This document shows positions 51,763 to 60,883 of a DNA stretch of 64,000 bases, piece after piece. This DNA is from DASXQK01 sp963757155 (lineage in GTDB: Bacteria > Pseudomonadota > Alphaproteobacteria > Dongiales > Dongiaceae). The notes under the pieces are model-generated. The model saw nothing but the letters and a program-made list of their open reading frames with translations. It had not been told where the DNA came from and made no database searches. Location of the stretch: assembly GCA_963757155.1 (NCBI GenBank), contig CAVWQS010000009.1, positions 186,001 to 250,000 on the forward strand, given 5' to 3'. Positions within the stretch are counted from its first letter, which is position 1. The number at the start of each line of letters is the position of its first letter. Position numbers and translations under genes: made by a program.

Positions 51763-52788
51763 ATGCCCTTCAATATCGATCCCGATCTCCCCGTCCCGCT
51801 CGGCGTCCAGCTGCGCGGCGTGATCGAATACGGGATCGTCTGCGGCCAGCTCCAGCCGGGCGAGCGCCTGCCGCCGGTGCGCAGCATGGCCCGCCAGCTC
51901 GGCATCGCGCCCATGACCGTGAGCCAGGTCTATAAGGAGCTGAAGGAGGTCGGCCTGCTGGAGACCAAGCAGGGCAACGGCACCTTCGTCTCCAGCTCGG
52001 TGGGGACGCAGCTCCGCCCGGAGGTGCTGGGCCTGCAGCGCCGCATCGATCAATTGCTCGACGAGGCCATGGCAGCCGGACTCTCCGGCGCCGATCTCGC
52101 CGGCCTGGTCAATGCCCGGATCAACCGCCGCACGCCCACGGACAGCGTTTCCCGGGGCCGCGGCCTTCAGCTCATCTTCGTCGGCCTGTTCGACGAGGCG
52201 ACCCGCGCCTATGGCGCCGACATCCGCAGCCATCTGCCCGAGGGCGACCGGATCCAGACAACGACCTTGGCGGAGATCGCGGCCAGCGACCTCGCCCGCC
52301 GGCGCCTCGGCAATGCCGATCTCGTGCTCACCCTGTTCAACCGCAAGGCGGAGGTGGCCGCACTCGCCGGGCCGAAGAAGCCGGTGCTGGGCGTGCATTA
52401 CATTCCTTCCGAGCGCACCCGCACCCTGCTCGCCCAGATCGATCCCCTGGCGGCGGTGGGCATCATCTCCACCTTCCCGGAGTTCCTGCCCATCATGAAG
52501 GCGGGCGTGCAGCGCTTCGCCCCCCATGTCCAGGATATCGAGGCGACGCTGCTGGAAAGCCCGGGCCTGGCCCAGGCCCTGCGCCGGATCGACATCGCCG
52601 TCTATGCCACGGGCTCGGAGCGGGTGGTCGGCATGCTGCGCCCGGGCGCCCGCTCCTTCGAATACCGCCATACCCCCGATCCGCGCGAGATCGACCAGAT
52701 CCTGCTGCCCATGCTGGAAACGCTGCGCGGCGGCGCACCTGCGCCCGGCGCCAAACCCAGCCCCTTGAGGAGGTCCCATGAGAATTAA
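51763..52788 (+). CDS. GntR family regulator with uncharacterised effector domain
   Basis: 341 residues. Winged helix-turn-helix at ~10-78 (LRGVIEYGIVCGQLQPGERLPPVRSMARQLGIAPMTVSQVYKELKEVGLLETKQGNGTF in outline), the YtrA/PdxR-like form. The C-terminal ~230 residues (LQLIFVGLFDEATRAYGADIRSHL, ADLVLTLFNRKAEVAAL, KPVLGVHYIPSERTRTLL) have an alpha/beta pattern like a receiver or periplasmic-binding-like domain; no UTRA or aminotransferase domain. It overlaps the creatininase gene by 11 nt, so regulator and catabolic genes are one transcript. Two matching operators upstream support autoregulation. Confidence 0.87.
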   Translation: MPFNIDPDLPVPLGVQLRGVIEYGIVCGQLQPGERLPPVRSMARQLGIAPMTVSQVYKELKEVGLLETKQGNGTFVSSSVGTQLRPEVLGLQRRIDQLLDEAMAAGLSGADLAGLVNARINRRTPTDSVSRGRGLQLIFVGLFDEATRAYGADIRSHLPEGDRIQTTTLAEIAASDLARRRLGNADLVLTLFNRKAEVAALAGPKKPVLGVHYIPSERTRTLLAQIDPLAAVGIISTFPEFLPIMKAGVQRFAPHVQDIEATLLESPGLAQALRRIDIAVYATGSERVVGMLRPGARSFEYRHTPDPREIDQILLPMLETLRGGAPAPGAKPSPLRRSHEN

Positions 52789-53479
52789 GGATATGAACTG
52801 GATGCAGGTGGAGGCCTATCTCAAGCGCGACGATCGCGCGGTGCTGCCGGTGGGCAGCACGGAGCAGCATGCCCAGCTCAGCCTGATGGTCGATTGCATC
52901 CTGTCCGAGCGGGTCTCCGTCGATGCGGCCGAGCCCTTGGGCGTGCCGGTCTTTCCCCCGGTCAATTACGGCATCACGCCCTATTTCCGGGCCTTTCCCG
53001 GCACGATCTCGCTGCGCCTGGACACCTTCCTCAAGGTCATCCGCGACGTATTGGACAGCCTGGCCGATCAGGGCTTCCGGCGCATCGTCATCGTCAACGG
53101 CCATGGCGGCAACTCGCCGGCTTCGACCCTGGCGCAGGAATGGATGACCGATCATCCCGGCACCAAGATCAAATTTCACAACTGGTACAACGCGCCCAAG
53201 ACCTGGGCCAAGGTGAAGCAGATCGATCCCGTGGCCTCCCATGCCTCCTGGATGGAGAACTTCAAATGGACCCGGCTGCCGGGGGTGGTGGCGCCGAGCC
53301 AGCAGAAGCCGATGATCGACTATGAGAAGATGCGCATCGCCAGCGCGAAGGAAGTCCGCGCCCAGCTGGGCGACGGCAATTTCGGCGGCTATTACGAGCG
53401 CAGCGACGAGGAGATGGACGCTCTCTGGGCCGTCGCCGTCGCCGAGACGCGGACCATCATCGATTCGAACTGGGAATGA
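52778..53479 (+). CDS. Creatininase family amidohydrolase
   Basis: 233 residues, typical length. Metal-binding residues: E29 and H31 (PVGSTEQHA), D39 (MVDC), H109 (VNGHGGN). The family opens cyclic amides or cleaves formamides: creatinine, 3-dehydro compounds in mycofactocin and FAPy deformylase reactions. Here it is preceded by the GntR regulator and followed within 4 nt by the ketopantoate-reductase-like gene. Substrate unknown, but the setting with an amidase and an M20 peptidase suggests amide bond hydrolysis. Confidence 0.88.
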   Translation: MRIKDMNWMQVEAYLKRDDRAVLPVGSTEQHAQLSLMVDCILSERVSVDAAEPLGVPVFPPVNYGITPYFRAFPGTISLRLDTFLKVIRDVLDSLADQGFRRIVIVNGHGGNSPASTLAQEWMTDHPGTKIKFHNWYNAPKTWAKVKQIDPVASHASWMENFKWTRLPGVVAPSQQKPMIDYEKMRIASAKEVRAQLGDGNFGGYYERSDEEMDALWAVAVAETRTIIDSNWE

Positions 53480-54513
53480 GCGGCAGCCCGATCCTGATCT
53501 GGGGCGCGGGCGCCATCGGCGGCACCGTCGGCGCCTATCTCGTCCGCGCGGGCCAGCCGGTGGTCTTCGTCGACCGCGACCCCGCGCATGTCCAGGCGAT
53601 CAATGCCTCGGGGCTTTCGATCACCGGTCCCATCGAGGAATTCCAGATCCAGGCGCCGGCCTTCCTGGCCCAGGACCTCAAGGGAAAATTCGAAACCATC
53701 TTTCTCTGCGTGAAAGCCCATGACACGGAATCCGCCGCGGCGGCGCTCGCCCCCTTCCTGGCGGAAGAGGGCTGCGTCGTCTCGCTGCAGAACGGCCTCA
53801 ACGAGCTCGCCATCGCGGCCCAGGTCGGCGAGCGGCGGACCGTTGGCGCCTTCATCAATTTCGGCGCCGATTATCTCTCGCCCGGCGTGATCCACTATGC
53901 CGGGCGCGGCGCGGTGGTGGTCGGGGAGATCGACGGCAAGGTCACGCCGCGGGCCGAGGATCTTCATCGCCTGCTGCTGCTGTTCGACGATCGGGCGGTG
54001 TTGACCGCGAATATCTGGGGCTATCTCTGGGGCAAGCTGGGCTATGGCGCGATGCTGATCGCGACCGCCCTCACCGATGCCTCCATCGCCGACTGCCTCG
54101 CCTCGGAGCGTCACCGGCCCCTGCTGATCGCACTGGGCCGAGAGGTCATGGCCGTGGCCGTCGCGGCGGGGATCAAGCCCGAGGCCTTCAACGGCTTCGA
54201 CCCCGCGGCCTTCCTGCCCGGTGCAAGCATGGCGGCCGCGACCGCCACCTTGGACTCCTTGGTCGCCTTCAACCGCCGCTCGGCCAAGAGCCATAGCGGC
54301 ATCTATCGGGACCTTGCCGTGCGCAAGCGCAAGACCGAGGTGGCGGCCCAGCTCGCGCCTATCGTCGAGGCGGGCCGGCGCCATGGCGTCGCCACGCCGC
54401 TGACCGCGCGGCTGGTCGAGCTCATCCGCGATATCGAGGACGGACGGCGGCCGCTCGCCTGGGAAACCCTGGATGAATTGGGTGCGCCCGAAACCTCCGG
54501 TGCGCGCACATGA
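53476..54513 (+). CDS. Ketopantoate reductase (ApbA/PanE) family dehydrogenase
   Basis: 345 residues. N-terminal Rossmann fold ILIWGAGAIGGTVGAYLVRAG; FLCVKAHDT and SLQNGLNELAIA are the family NADPH/substrate motifs, and the C-terminal helical domain carries the lysine of LWGKLGYGAMLIATAL and the SHSGIYRDL loop equivalent to the conserved S-S/M-x-D. In an operon with creatininase and SDR genes it probably reduces or oxidises a 2-oxo/2-hydroxy acid rather than serving pantothenate synthesis. ATGA overlaps on both sides. Confidence 0.87.
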   Translation: MSGSPILIWGAGAIGGTVGAYLVRAGQPVVFVDRDPAHVQAINASGLSITGPIEEFQIQAPAFLAQDLKGKFETIFLCVKAHDTESAAAALAPFLAEEGCVVSLQNGLNELAIAAQVGERRTVGAFINFGADYLSPGVIHYAGRGAVVVGEIDGKVTPRAEDLHRLLLLFDDRAVLTANIWGYLWGKLGYGAMLIATALTDASIADCLASERHRPLLIALGREVMAVAVAAGIKPEAFNGFDPAAFLPGASMAAATATLDSLVAFNRRSAKSHSGIYRDLAVRKRKTEVAAQLAPIVEAGRRHGVATPLTARLVELIRDIEDGRRPLAWETLDELGAPETSGART

Positions 54514-55265
54514 ACATCACCTTCGAGGGCAAGCGCGCGATCGTCACGGGCGCGGCCCATGGCTTCGGGCGCGCCATCGCCCAGGCCTTCGCCGCGCGCG
54601 GCGCCCGGGTCTTCGCCTGCGACATCAACGGCGCGGGGCTGGCCGAGACGAAGGCCCTGTGCGGGGCTGCTTGCGAAACCGCGGTCGTGGATATCTCGAG
54701 CCGGCCCGAGGTCGAGGCCTTCGTGGCCGAGGCCGCCGGGGACTTCGGCATCGACATCCTGGTCAACAATGCCGGCGGCGTGCTGGGCCAGGTGGGCCGG
54801 CCTCTGGAGGAGATCACGCCCGACGAATGGCAGGGCATCTTCAACGTCAATGTGACCGGCGCCTTCTACTGCAGCCAGGCGGCGGCGCCCGGCATGAAGC
54901 GGGCGCGGCGCGGGCGGATCATCAATATCTCCAGCGGCGCGGGGCTCGGCATCAGCCTGACGGGCATCCAGGCCTATGCCTCGGCCAAGGCGGCGCAGAT
55001 CGGCCTCACCCGCCAGCTTGCCCATGAGCTCGGCCCCTGGGGCATCACCGTCAACAATGTGGCGCCCGGCTTCGTTCGCTCCAACCCGACGACGGAGCGG
55101 CAATGGGACTCCTATGGCGCCGAGGGGCAGCGCCGGCTGGTCGAGGGCATCGCGCTGAAGCGCCTGGGCGCGCCCGAGGATATCGCTCACGCGGTTCTTT
55201 TTTTCGCCTCGGACCAGGCCGGCTGGATCACCGGTCAAGTGCTGAGCGTGGATGGAGGCAAGTAG
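54510..55265 (+). CDS. SDR family oxidoreductase
   Basis: 251 residues. Cofactor loop VTGAAHGFGRAIAQAF, DIN after beta-2 (NAD preference), NNAGGVLG, catalytic Ser in NISSGAGLG and YASAKAAQIGLT, ending TGQVLSVDGGK. Overlaps the preceding gene by 4 nt and ends 3 nt before the M20 peptidase gene: one transcription unit. Probably oxidises a hydroxyl of the operon's substrate. Confidence 0.9.
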   Translation: MNITFEGKRAIVTGAAHGFGRAIAQAFAARGARVFACDINGAGLAETKALCGAACETAVVDISSRPEVEAFVAEAAGDFGIDILVNNAGGVLGQVGRPLEEITPDEWQGIFNVNVTGAFYCSQAAAPGMKRARRGRIINISSGAGLGISLTGIQAYASAKAAQIGLTRQLAHELGPWGITVNNVAPGFVRSNPTTERQWDSYGAEGQRRLVEGIALKRLGAPEDIAHAVLFFASDQAGWITGQVLSVDGGK

Positions 55266-55268
55266 AAG

Positions 55269-56687
55269 ATGGATCCTGTCGCTCATACATCGCCGGCTAC
55301 CCCGCTCGCCTATGCCGAGGCTCATGGTGAGGAGATCCTCCGGGAGCTGGTGGCCTTCGCCAGCATTCCCAGCGTCAGCACCGATCCCGCCTATAAGGCG
55401 CATATCGCAACGGCTTCGGAATGGGTCGCCGAGCGCATGCGCCGGGCCGGCTTCGAGAATGTGAAGATCAACCCGACGGCGGGCCATCCCATCGTCACCA
55501 GCCACTGGCTCCACGCCCCGGGGGCGCCGACCATCCTGGTCTATGGCCATTACGACGTGCAGCCGCCCGACCCGCTGGAGAAATGGAAGAGCCCACCCTT
55601 CGAGCCTGAAGTGCGCGACCAGCGGCTCTATGCCCGGGGCGTCTCCGACGACAAGGGGCCGATGCTGATCCCCCTGAAGACGGCCGAGGCCTTCATGCAA
55701 ACCCTCGGCCGGCTGCCCATCAATGTGAAGCTCGTGATCGAGGGCGAGGAAGAGCAAGGCAGCGCCCATCTCGGCGAATTCGTGCGCGCCCATGCCAAAG
55801 ACCTCGCCGCCGATTTCGTGCTCTCGGCCGACGGCGCCATGTGGCGCCCCGACGAGCCTTCGGTGACGGTCGCCAATCGCGGCATCTGCGCCCTGGAATT
55901 CGCCGTCACCGGTGCGGCCAAGGATCTCCATTCCGGACGTCATGGCGGGGGCGTGGCCAATCCGCTGCAGGCGATCTCGCGCCTCGTCGCCTCGCTCCAT
56001 GACGAGCAGGGCCGCATCGCGGTCGCCGGCTTCTATGATTCGGTGCGTCCGCCGAGCAATGCAGCCCGCGCCGCCATCGCCGAGCTGCCCTTCAGCGAGG
56101 AGCGCTATTTCGCGGCCATCGGCGCGCCGGCGGGCGCCGGCGAGGCCGGCTATACCTTGCTGGAGCGCCAATGGCTGCGCCCGACCCTGGAGCTGAACGG
56201 GCTCTGGGGCGGCTATGAGGGGCCGGGGACCAAGACGGTGATTCCCACCGTCGCCCGGGCCAAGATCACCTGCCGCCTGGTGCCGGATCAGGAGCCGAAG
56301 GCCGTGACGGCCGCCATCGCCCGGCATCTGCGCGATCATTGCCCGCCGGGCGTGACGCTGGAGATCAATACCGATGACGGCCACGGCTCCAAGGCCTATG
56401 CCATACCCGAAGATCACCAGGGCCTCATCCTCGCCGAGCGCGTGCTGAAGGAGGTCTATGGCAAGCCCTCCTTGCGCGTGCGCATGGGGGCGACGATCCC
56501 CATCGGCCTCATCTTCCGCGAGGCGCTAGGGGCGGAGACGGTGTTCTTCTCCTTCTCCACCGCGGATGAGGATTATCACGCGCCCAATGAGTTCTTCCGC
56601 CTGCAACGGCTGAGCGACGGGATGAAAGCCTGGATCCGCTACTGGGAGCTGCTGGGCCAGCAAAGCTGGCAGCCGGCAGCGAGCTAG
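55269..56687 (+). CDS. M20 family metallopeptidase (dipeptidase/deacylase)
   Basis: 472 residues. Di-zinc ligands: H and D in LVYGHYDVQPPD, the catalytic Glu in IEGEEEQGS, D in ADGAMW, and a late His in STADEDYHAPNEFF. Dimerisation domain in the middle (GVANPLQAISRLVASLHD). This subgroup (M20 with VQPPDPL-KW loop) includes carnosinase-like dipeptidases and N-acyl hydrolases. Its presence between binding-protein and dehydrogenase genes fits cleavage of an imported peptide-like or acylated compound in the cytosol. Confidence 0.9.
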   Translation: MDPVAHTSPATPLAYAEAHGEEILRELVAFASIPSVSTDPAYKAHIATASEWVAERMRRAGFENVKINPTAGHPIVTSHWLHAPGAPTILVYGHYDVQPPDPLEKWKSPPFEPEVRDQRLYARGVSDDKGPMLIPLKTAEAFMQTLGRLPINVKLVIEGEEEQGSAHLGEFVRAHAKDLAADFVLSADGAMWRPDEPSVTVANRGICALEFAVTGAAKDLHSGRHGGGVANPLQAISRLVASLHDEQGRIAVAGFYDSVRPPSNAARAAIAELPFSEERYFAAIGAPAGAGEAGYTLLERQWLRPTLELNGLWGGYEGPGTKTVIPTVARAKITCRLVPDQEPKAVTAAIARHLRDHCPPGVTLEINTDDGHGSKAYAIPEDHQGLILAERVLKEVYGKPSLRVRMGATIPIGLIFREALGAETVFFSFSTADEDYHAPNEFFRLQRLSDGMKAWIRYWELLGQQSWQPAAS

Positions 56688-56744
56688 CAAAACCATCGAC
56701 ACGGGCCGTGCTCGACCCGCGCGGCCGACAGACAGGAGGGTGTG

Positions 56745-58335
56745 ATGAGAATTTCCTTGCGCAGGATAACCGTTGTCGCCTTGCTCGGCCTTGCCCTCGC
56801 CTTCGCGAGCGAGGCCCAGGCGCTTACCCGCGGCGGCAAGATGATCTATGCCCGCAATGCGGATTCGCTCTTCCTCGATCCCGTGCTGAACGAGCGCAAT
56901 GTCGATATCTGGATCCTGAGCAACCTCTACGACACCTTGCTCGAGCCGACGCCCGACGGCCATAGCGTGCAGCCGGGTCTCGCCGAGAGCTATCAGCTCT
57001 CCGACGACGGCCTCACCTTCACCGCCAAGCTGCGGGCCAATCTGAAATTCGCCGATGGCTCGCCGCTCACGGTCGATGACGTGAAATGGTCCCTGGACCG
57101 GGCGCGGGATTCCAAGAACGGCACCTGGAACTTCACCTTGGAATCCATCGATTCCATCACCACCGAGGGCGCCGATACGGTGGTGCTGCATCTGAAGCAT
57201 CCCGATCCGGCCCTGACGGCCGCACTCGCCATCTTCAACACCTCCATCATGTCTCGGAAGCTGTTCGAGGCCGCGCCCGGCGCCACTGATGCCGACAAGG
57301 CCAAAGCCTTCGCGGAGAAGCCCGTGGGCTCCGGCCCCTTCATGCTGGAGAGCTGGCAGCGCGGCACCCAGATGGTGATCAAGCGCAATCCCTACTACTG
57401 GCAGATGGGCGAGGACGGCAAGGCGCTGCCCTATCTCGACGAGGTCGACTTCCAGATCATCCCCGATGACGCGACCCGGATCCTGAAGCTCCAGGCGGGC
57501 GAGATCGACGGGGCGGAATTCATCCCCTATGCCCGGGTCGCCGAGCTGAAGGGCGATCCCAATCTGAACATGGAGCTCTTCCCCTCGACCAAGGTCACCT
57601 ATCTCACCTTGAACATCCGTCCGAAGCTGAAGGACGGCACGCCCAATCCGCTGAGCGACGTCCGGGTGCGCCAGGCCCTCAACTACGCCATCGACAAGGA
57701 CGCCCTGATCAAGGTCGTCACCTTCGGGGTCGGGCAGCCCGATGCGCTCCTACATGTCCTCCTCGACGCCGCTCTTCTATGGCCCCTCGCCCGCCTATGC
57801 CTATGATCTGGACAAGGCCAAGGCCTTGCTTAAGGAAGCCGGCCAGGACGGCGGCTTCTCCCTCGAGGCCCAGGGCCTCGCCGGCAGCGGCGATGATTCC
57901 GCCAATCTCTCCACCATCCAGCAGATGTGGAGCCAGCTCGGCGTCAAGCTCAGCATCGTCCAGGCCGACAACGCCACCATGGTCTCGCGCTACGATGCCG
58001 CGGATTTCCAGATCCAGACCGGCTATTGGACCGACGACATCATCGATCCCAGCGAGATCACCTCTTACTTCGCTTATTTCCCCACGACGGAATCCCAGCA
58101 CAGCGGCTTCAACGATCCGACCATCCAGGAGCTCTTCGTCAAGAGCGGGAAGGAAGCCGACAAGGCCAAGCGCGCCGAGATGTACAAGCAGATCCAGGAG
58201 ATCTACATGAAGGCGGCGCCGATCGTGTTCCTCTATCAGTCGCCTTATCCGGTGGGGCTGCGCAAATCGGTCCAGGGCTTCGTGCAGATTCCCCTGGGCA
58301 ACAACGTGTTCCTGCGGACGCATATGGAGAAGTAG
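56745..58335 (+). CDS. ABC transporter substrate-binding protein, family 5, paralogue of 49956; one frame shift
   Basis: About 529 residues from the ATG after AGGAGGG. Sec signal (TVVALLGLALAFASEAQA), then ARNADSLFLDPVLNERNVDIW, TAKLRANLKFADGSPLTVDDV. Very similar to the protein at 49956 over its length, including RGGKMIYAR, QRGTQMVIKRNPYYWQMGE and QIPLGNN near the end. The frame breaks near 57743 (GVGQP / MRSYMSSSTPLFYG); one extra base explains it. No permease gene adjoins it, so it probably shares the DppBC-OppDF transporter, widening substrate range. Confidence 0.88.
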
Positions 58336-58355
58336 AGGCTCGATCCCTCATCCTT

Positions 58356-58384
58356 CGTCATTCCCGCGGAAGCGGGGATGACGG
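58356..58384. repeat. CGTCATTCCCGC palindrome, short single-hairpin copy
   Basis: CGTCATTCCCGCGGAAGC followed by GGGGATGACG: the two half-arms fused directly, a minimal version of the repeat. It lies between the second binding protein and the AtzG-like gene. Confidence 0.75.
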
Positions 58385-58402
58385 AAGAGAGGAGGTGAAC
58401 CC

Positions 58403-58607
58403 ATGGGCTCCATACCATCCGACATCGATGCCGAGACCCTGCGCCGGATGCTGCAGCGCCGGCGGGCTCGAGGTGACGGTCGAGCGGGCCGAGCGGATCC
58501 TGCCGGTGGCCCTGGCGCTGCTGAAGGGCTGCGACCGGCTGGCGGCGCTCGATATCGAGGGTCCCGGCGGGGCCGGAATTACCCAAGCGCCCGACGCGCT
58601 GCCGTGA
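58403..58607 (+). CDS. AtzG-like (DUF4089, GatC-type) small subunit, one frame shift
   Basis: About 67 residues. The beginning SDIDAETLRRMLQ is in one frame; after a break near 58466 the remainder AGGLEVTVERAERILPVALALL and CDRLAALDI are in another. This is the GatC-like partner that stabilises AtzE-type amidases. AGGAGGTG lies upstream of the ATG. The stop overlaps the amidase start (GTGA), the usual atzG-atzE arrangement. Confidence 0.7.
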
Positions 58608-59952
58608 GCGAGATCGATTTCCTTTCCATCGCCGAGCTCGGCGCCCGCTATCGCCGGAAGGCGCTCTCGCCCGTCGAGGTGACGCAGCGCGCGCTGTCGC
58701 GGATCAAGGCCCTCGACGGCAAGCTCAATGCCTTCATCACCTTGCTGGAGACCGAGGCTCTCGCCCAGGCGGCGGCAGCCGAGCGCGAGCTGGCCGCCGG
58801 CATCGACCATGGCCCCCTGCATGGCGTGCCGGTGGCGATCAAGGACCTGATCGCCGTCGCCGGCGCGCCCACGACCTTCGCCTCGCGCGCCGCCAGCCCG
58901 CAGCATCCCACCGAGGATGCCGCGCTGGTGCGCAATCTGCGGAAGGCCGGGGCCGTGCTCATCGGCAAGACGAACCTGCTGGAATACGCCTATGGCGCGG
59001 TCCATCCGGACTACGGCCAGACCAACAATCCCTGGGATCCCGCGCGCACCTCGGGCGGCTCCAGCGGCGGCTCGGCCGCCGCCGTGGGCGCGGGCCTCTG
59101 CTTCGGCGCGATCGGCACGGATACGGGCGGATCGATCCGCATCCCGGCTGCCTATTGCGGGGTGGTGGGGCTGAAGCCGAGCTTCGGCCTTGTCGATCTG
59201 GAGGGCGTCCAGGCGCTCTCCTGGTCCCTCGACCATGCCGGCCCCTTGGCGCGCCGGGTGGCCGATGCGGCGCGACTGCTGGAAGGCATGACCGGCCGCC
59301 TCTTCCCGGCCAGGCTCCATGGGCTGAAAGGCCTCAAGATCGGCGTCATGGCCCATCCCGGGGAGAGCCGCTTCATCCAGCCCGCGGTCAAGGAGCAGTT
59401 CGAGGCGGCCCTCGCTCGTGCTCGAAGAGGGCGGGGCCGAGATCCGACCCGTCTCCTTGCCCGATCTCGAACATGCCGCCGATGCGCTGCTCACCATCCT
59501 GGAGCCCGAGGCCAGCGTGATCCACCAGCGCCTGATCGCCGCCGAGCCCGGGGGCTTCGGCGAGCTGACCCGGCTCCAGATCGAGGCCGGCTTTGCCTTG
59601 CCCGCCACCGCCTATATCCGCGCCCAGCAGCTTCAGCGCGCGCTGGCGCGGCGCTACAGCCGGCTTTTCGCCACGGTGGACGCCATCCTCTCGCCCTCGG
59701 TGCCCTGGGTGGCGCCGGCCGAGGATCCCGCTTTGGGCGAGGACGGCGGCGAAGGCGAGATGCTCTACAGCGCCGTCTACAATCTCGTCGGCCTGCCGGC
59801 CTTGAGCGTTTTCGGCGGCCTCTCGCCGGAGCGCTTGCCCGTCGGGATACAGATCGTCACCCCCTGGCGAGCCGACGACCTCGCTTTCTCCATCGGCGCG
59901 GCGCTCGAAGCCCGAATCCCGCCTCATCGCGGCGCCCCTCGAGCCCGACTGA
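58604..59952 (+). CDS. AtzE-like amidase (amidase signature family), two frame shifts
   Basis: About 449 residues. Catalytic triad: K80 (VPVAIKDLIAV), cis-Ser S153 (TSGGSSGGSAAA) and nucleophile S177 (GTDTGGSIRIPAAYCG), the last two 24 apart as in characterised amidases. The frame breaks near 59413 (EAALA / LEEGGAEIRPV), resumes through YSAVYNLVGLPALSVFGG, and near 59920 again, after which RLIAAPLEPD stops at 59950-59952. Both breaks fit one extra base. AtzE hydrolyses 1-carboxybiuret; relatives cleave other ureas and amides. The exact substrate here is unknown. Confidence 0.83.
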
Positions 59953-60015
59953 CAACCCTCTTGGGCGATGCTTTTTGCATTGCCCTGAGGCAGCCGGCGC
60001 GCAATCCTTACGCCC

Positions 60016-60882
60016 ATGGCGATGCCAAGCCGCGACTATGTCGAGCAGTATTGGGACCAGGGCTATGCCGTGCTCCGCGGCTTCCTGCCCAAGACCGCGC
60101 TGGGGGAGCTCCAGGCCGAGACGCGCCGCCTCTATGCCGAGGGGTTGAAGCATCCGACGACCTATCGCGACCGGAATCTACTGTTCGAGATCCTGCCCGA
60201 CTCCTTCCGCGGCCAGCGCTATCTGCTGCAGGCTCATTGGATCGCCTGGATCAGCCCCTATTTCGAGCAGCTACGGCGATCGGAGCCCTATCGGCGCCTG
60301 CTGGCGCCGCTGCTGGGAGACGACATCAAGCAGGTGGCGCAGCAGATCCATTGGAAGCCGCCGGGCGCCGAGCGCACCGGCTTTCGCTTCCATCAGGACC
60401 TTCGCTTCCGCGAGCGACAGGATGCCTTCCGCGATCTCATGACGTCCTACATCACTACCGGTCTCGCCATCGATCCGGCGACGCGGGAGAACGGCTGCCT
60501 CAGGATCATCCCGGAGAGCCACAAGCTGGGATATCTCGGCCTCTCCGACGACGGGCCCCTGATGAAAGGGGTGACGGAGGATGGGACACTCCGCGCCGCC
60601 GGGCTCGATCCCGCGGCCATCCTCGATATCGAGCTCGAGCCCGGTGATCTCGTGATCTGGAGCCTGCTCACGGTCCATGGATCCAACATCAACCGTTCGG
60701 ACAAGGATCGCGCCTTCGCCCTCTCCAGCTATGTCCAGGCTGCCAATTCCGATCGCGGCGAGTGGGCTTTCCGTGACGGCGAGTCGATCGCGCTGGGCGC
60801 CGAGCCGCAGCTCTGCAAATATGAGCAGCTCCATACGAAACCCGGCCCTTTTTACAGCGATGATCAGTGGTATGCCGATTAG
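60016..60882 (+). CDS. Phytanoyl-CoA dioxygenase (PhyH) family protein
   Basis: 288 residues. Fe(II) ligands H and D in FHQDLRF and the distal H in LTVHGSNINRSDKDRAFALSSY, whose arginine would bind 2-oxoglutarate. Hydrophobic strand pattern VIPESHKLGYLGLS matches the family's substrate lid. Members hydroxylate very diverse small molecules. It follows the amidase at 63 nt and may complete the same pathway. Confidence 0.88.
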   Translation: MAMPSRDYVEQYWDQGYAVLRGFLPKTALGELQAETRRLYAEGLKHPTTYRDRNLLFEILPDSFRGQRYLLQAHWIAWISPYFEQLRRSEPYRRLLAPLLGDDIKQVAQQIHWKPPGAERTGFRFHQDLRFRERQDAFRDLMTSYITTGLAIDPATRENGCLRIIPESHKLGYLGLSDDGPLMKGVTEDGTLRAAGLDPAAILDIELEPGDLVIWSLLTVHGSNINRSDKDRAFALSSYVQAANSDRGEWAFRDGESIALGAEPQLCKYEQLHTKPGPFYSDDQWYAD

Positions 60883-60883
60883 G

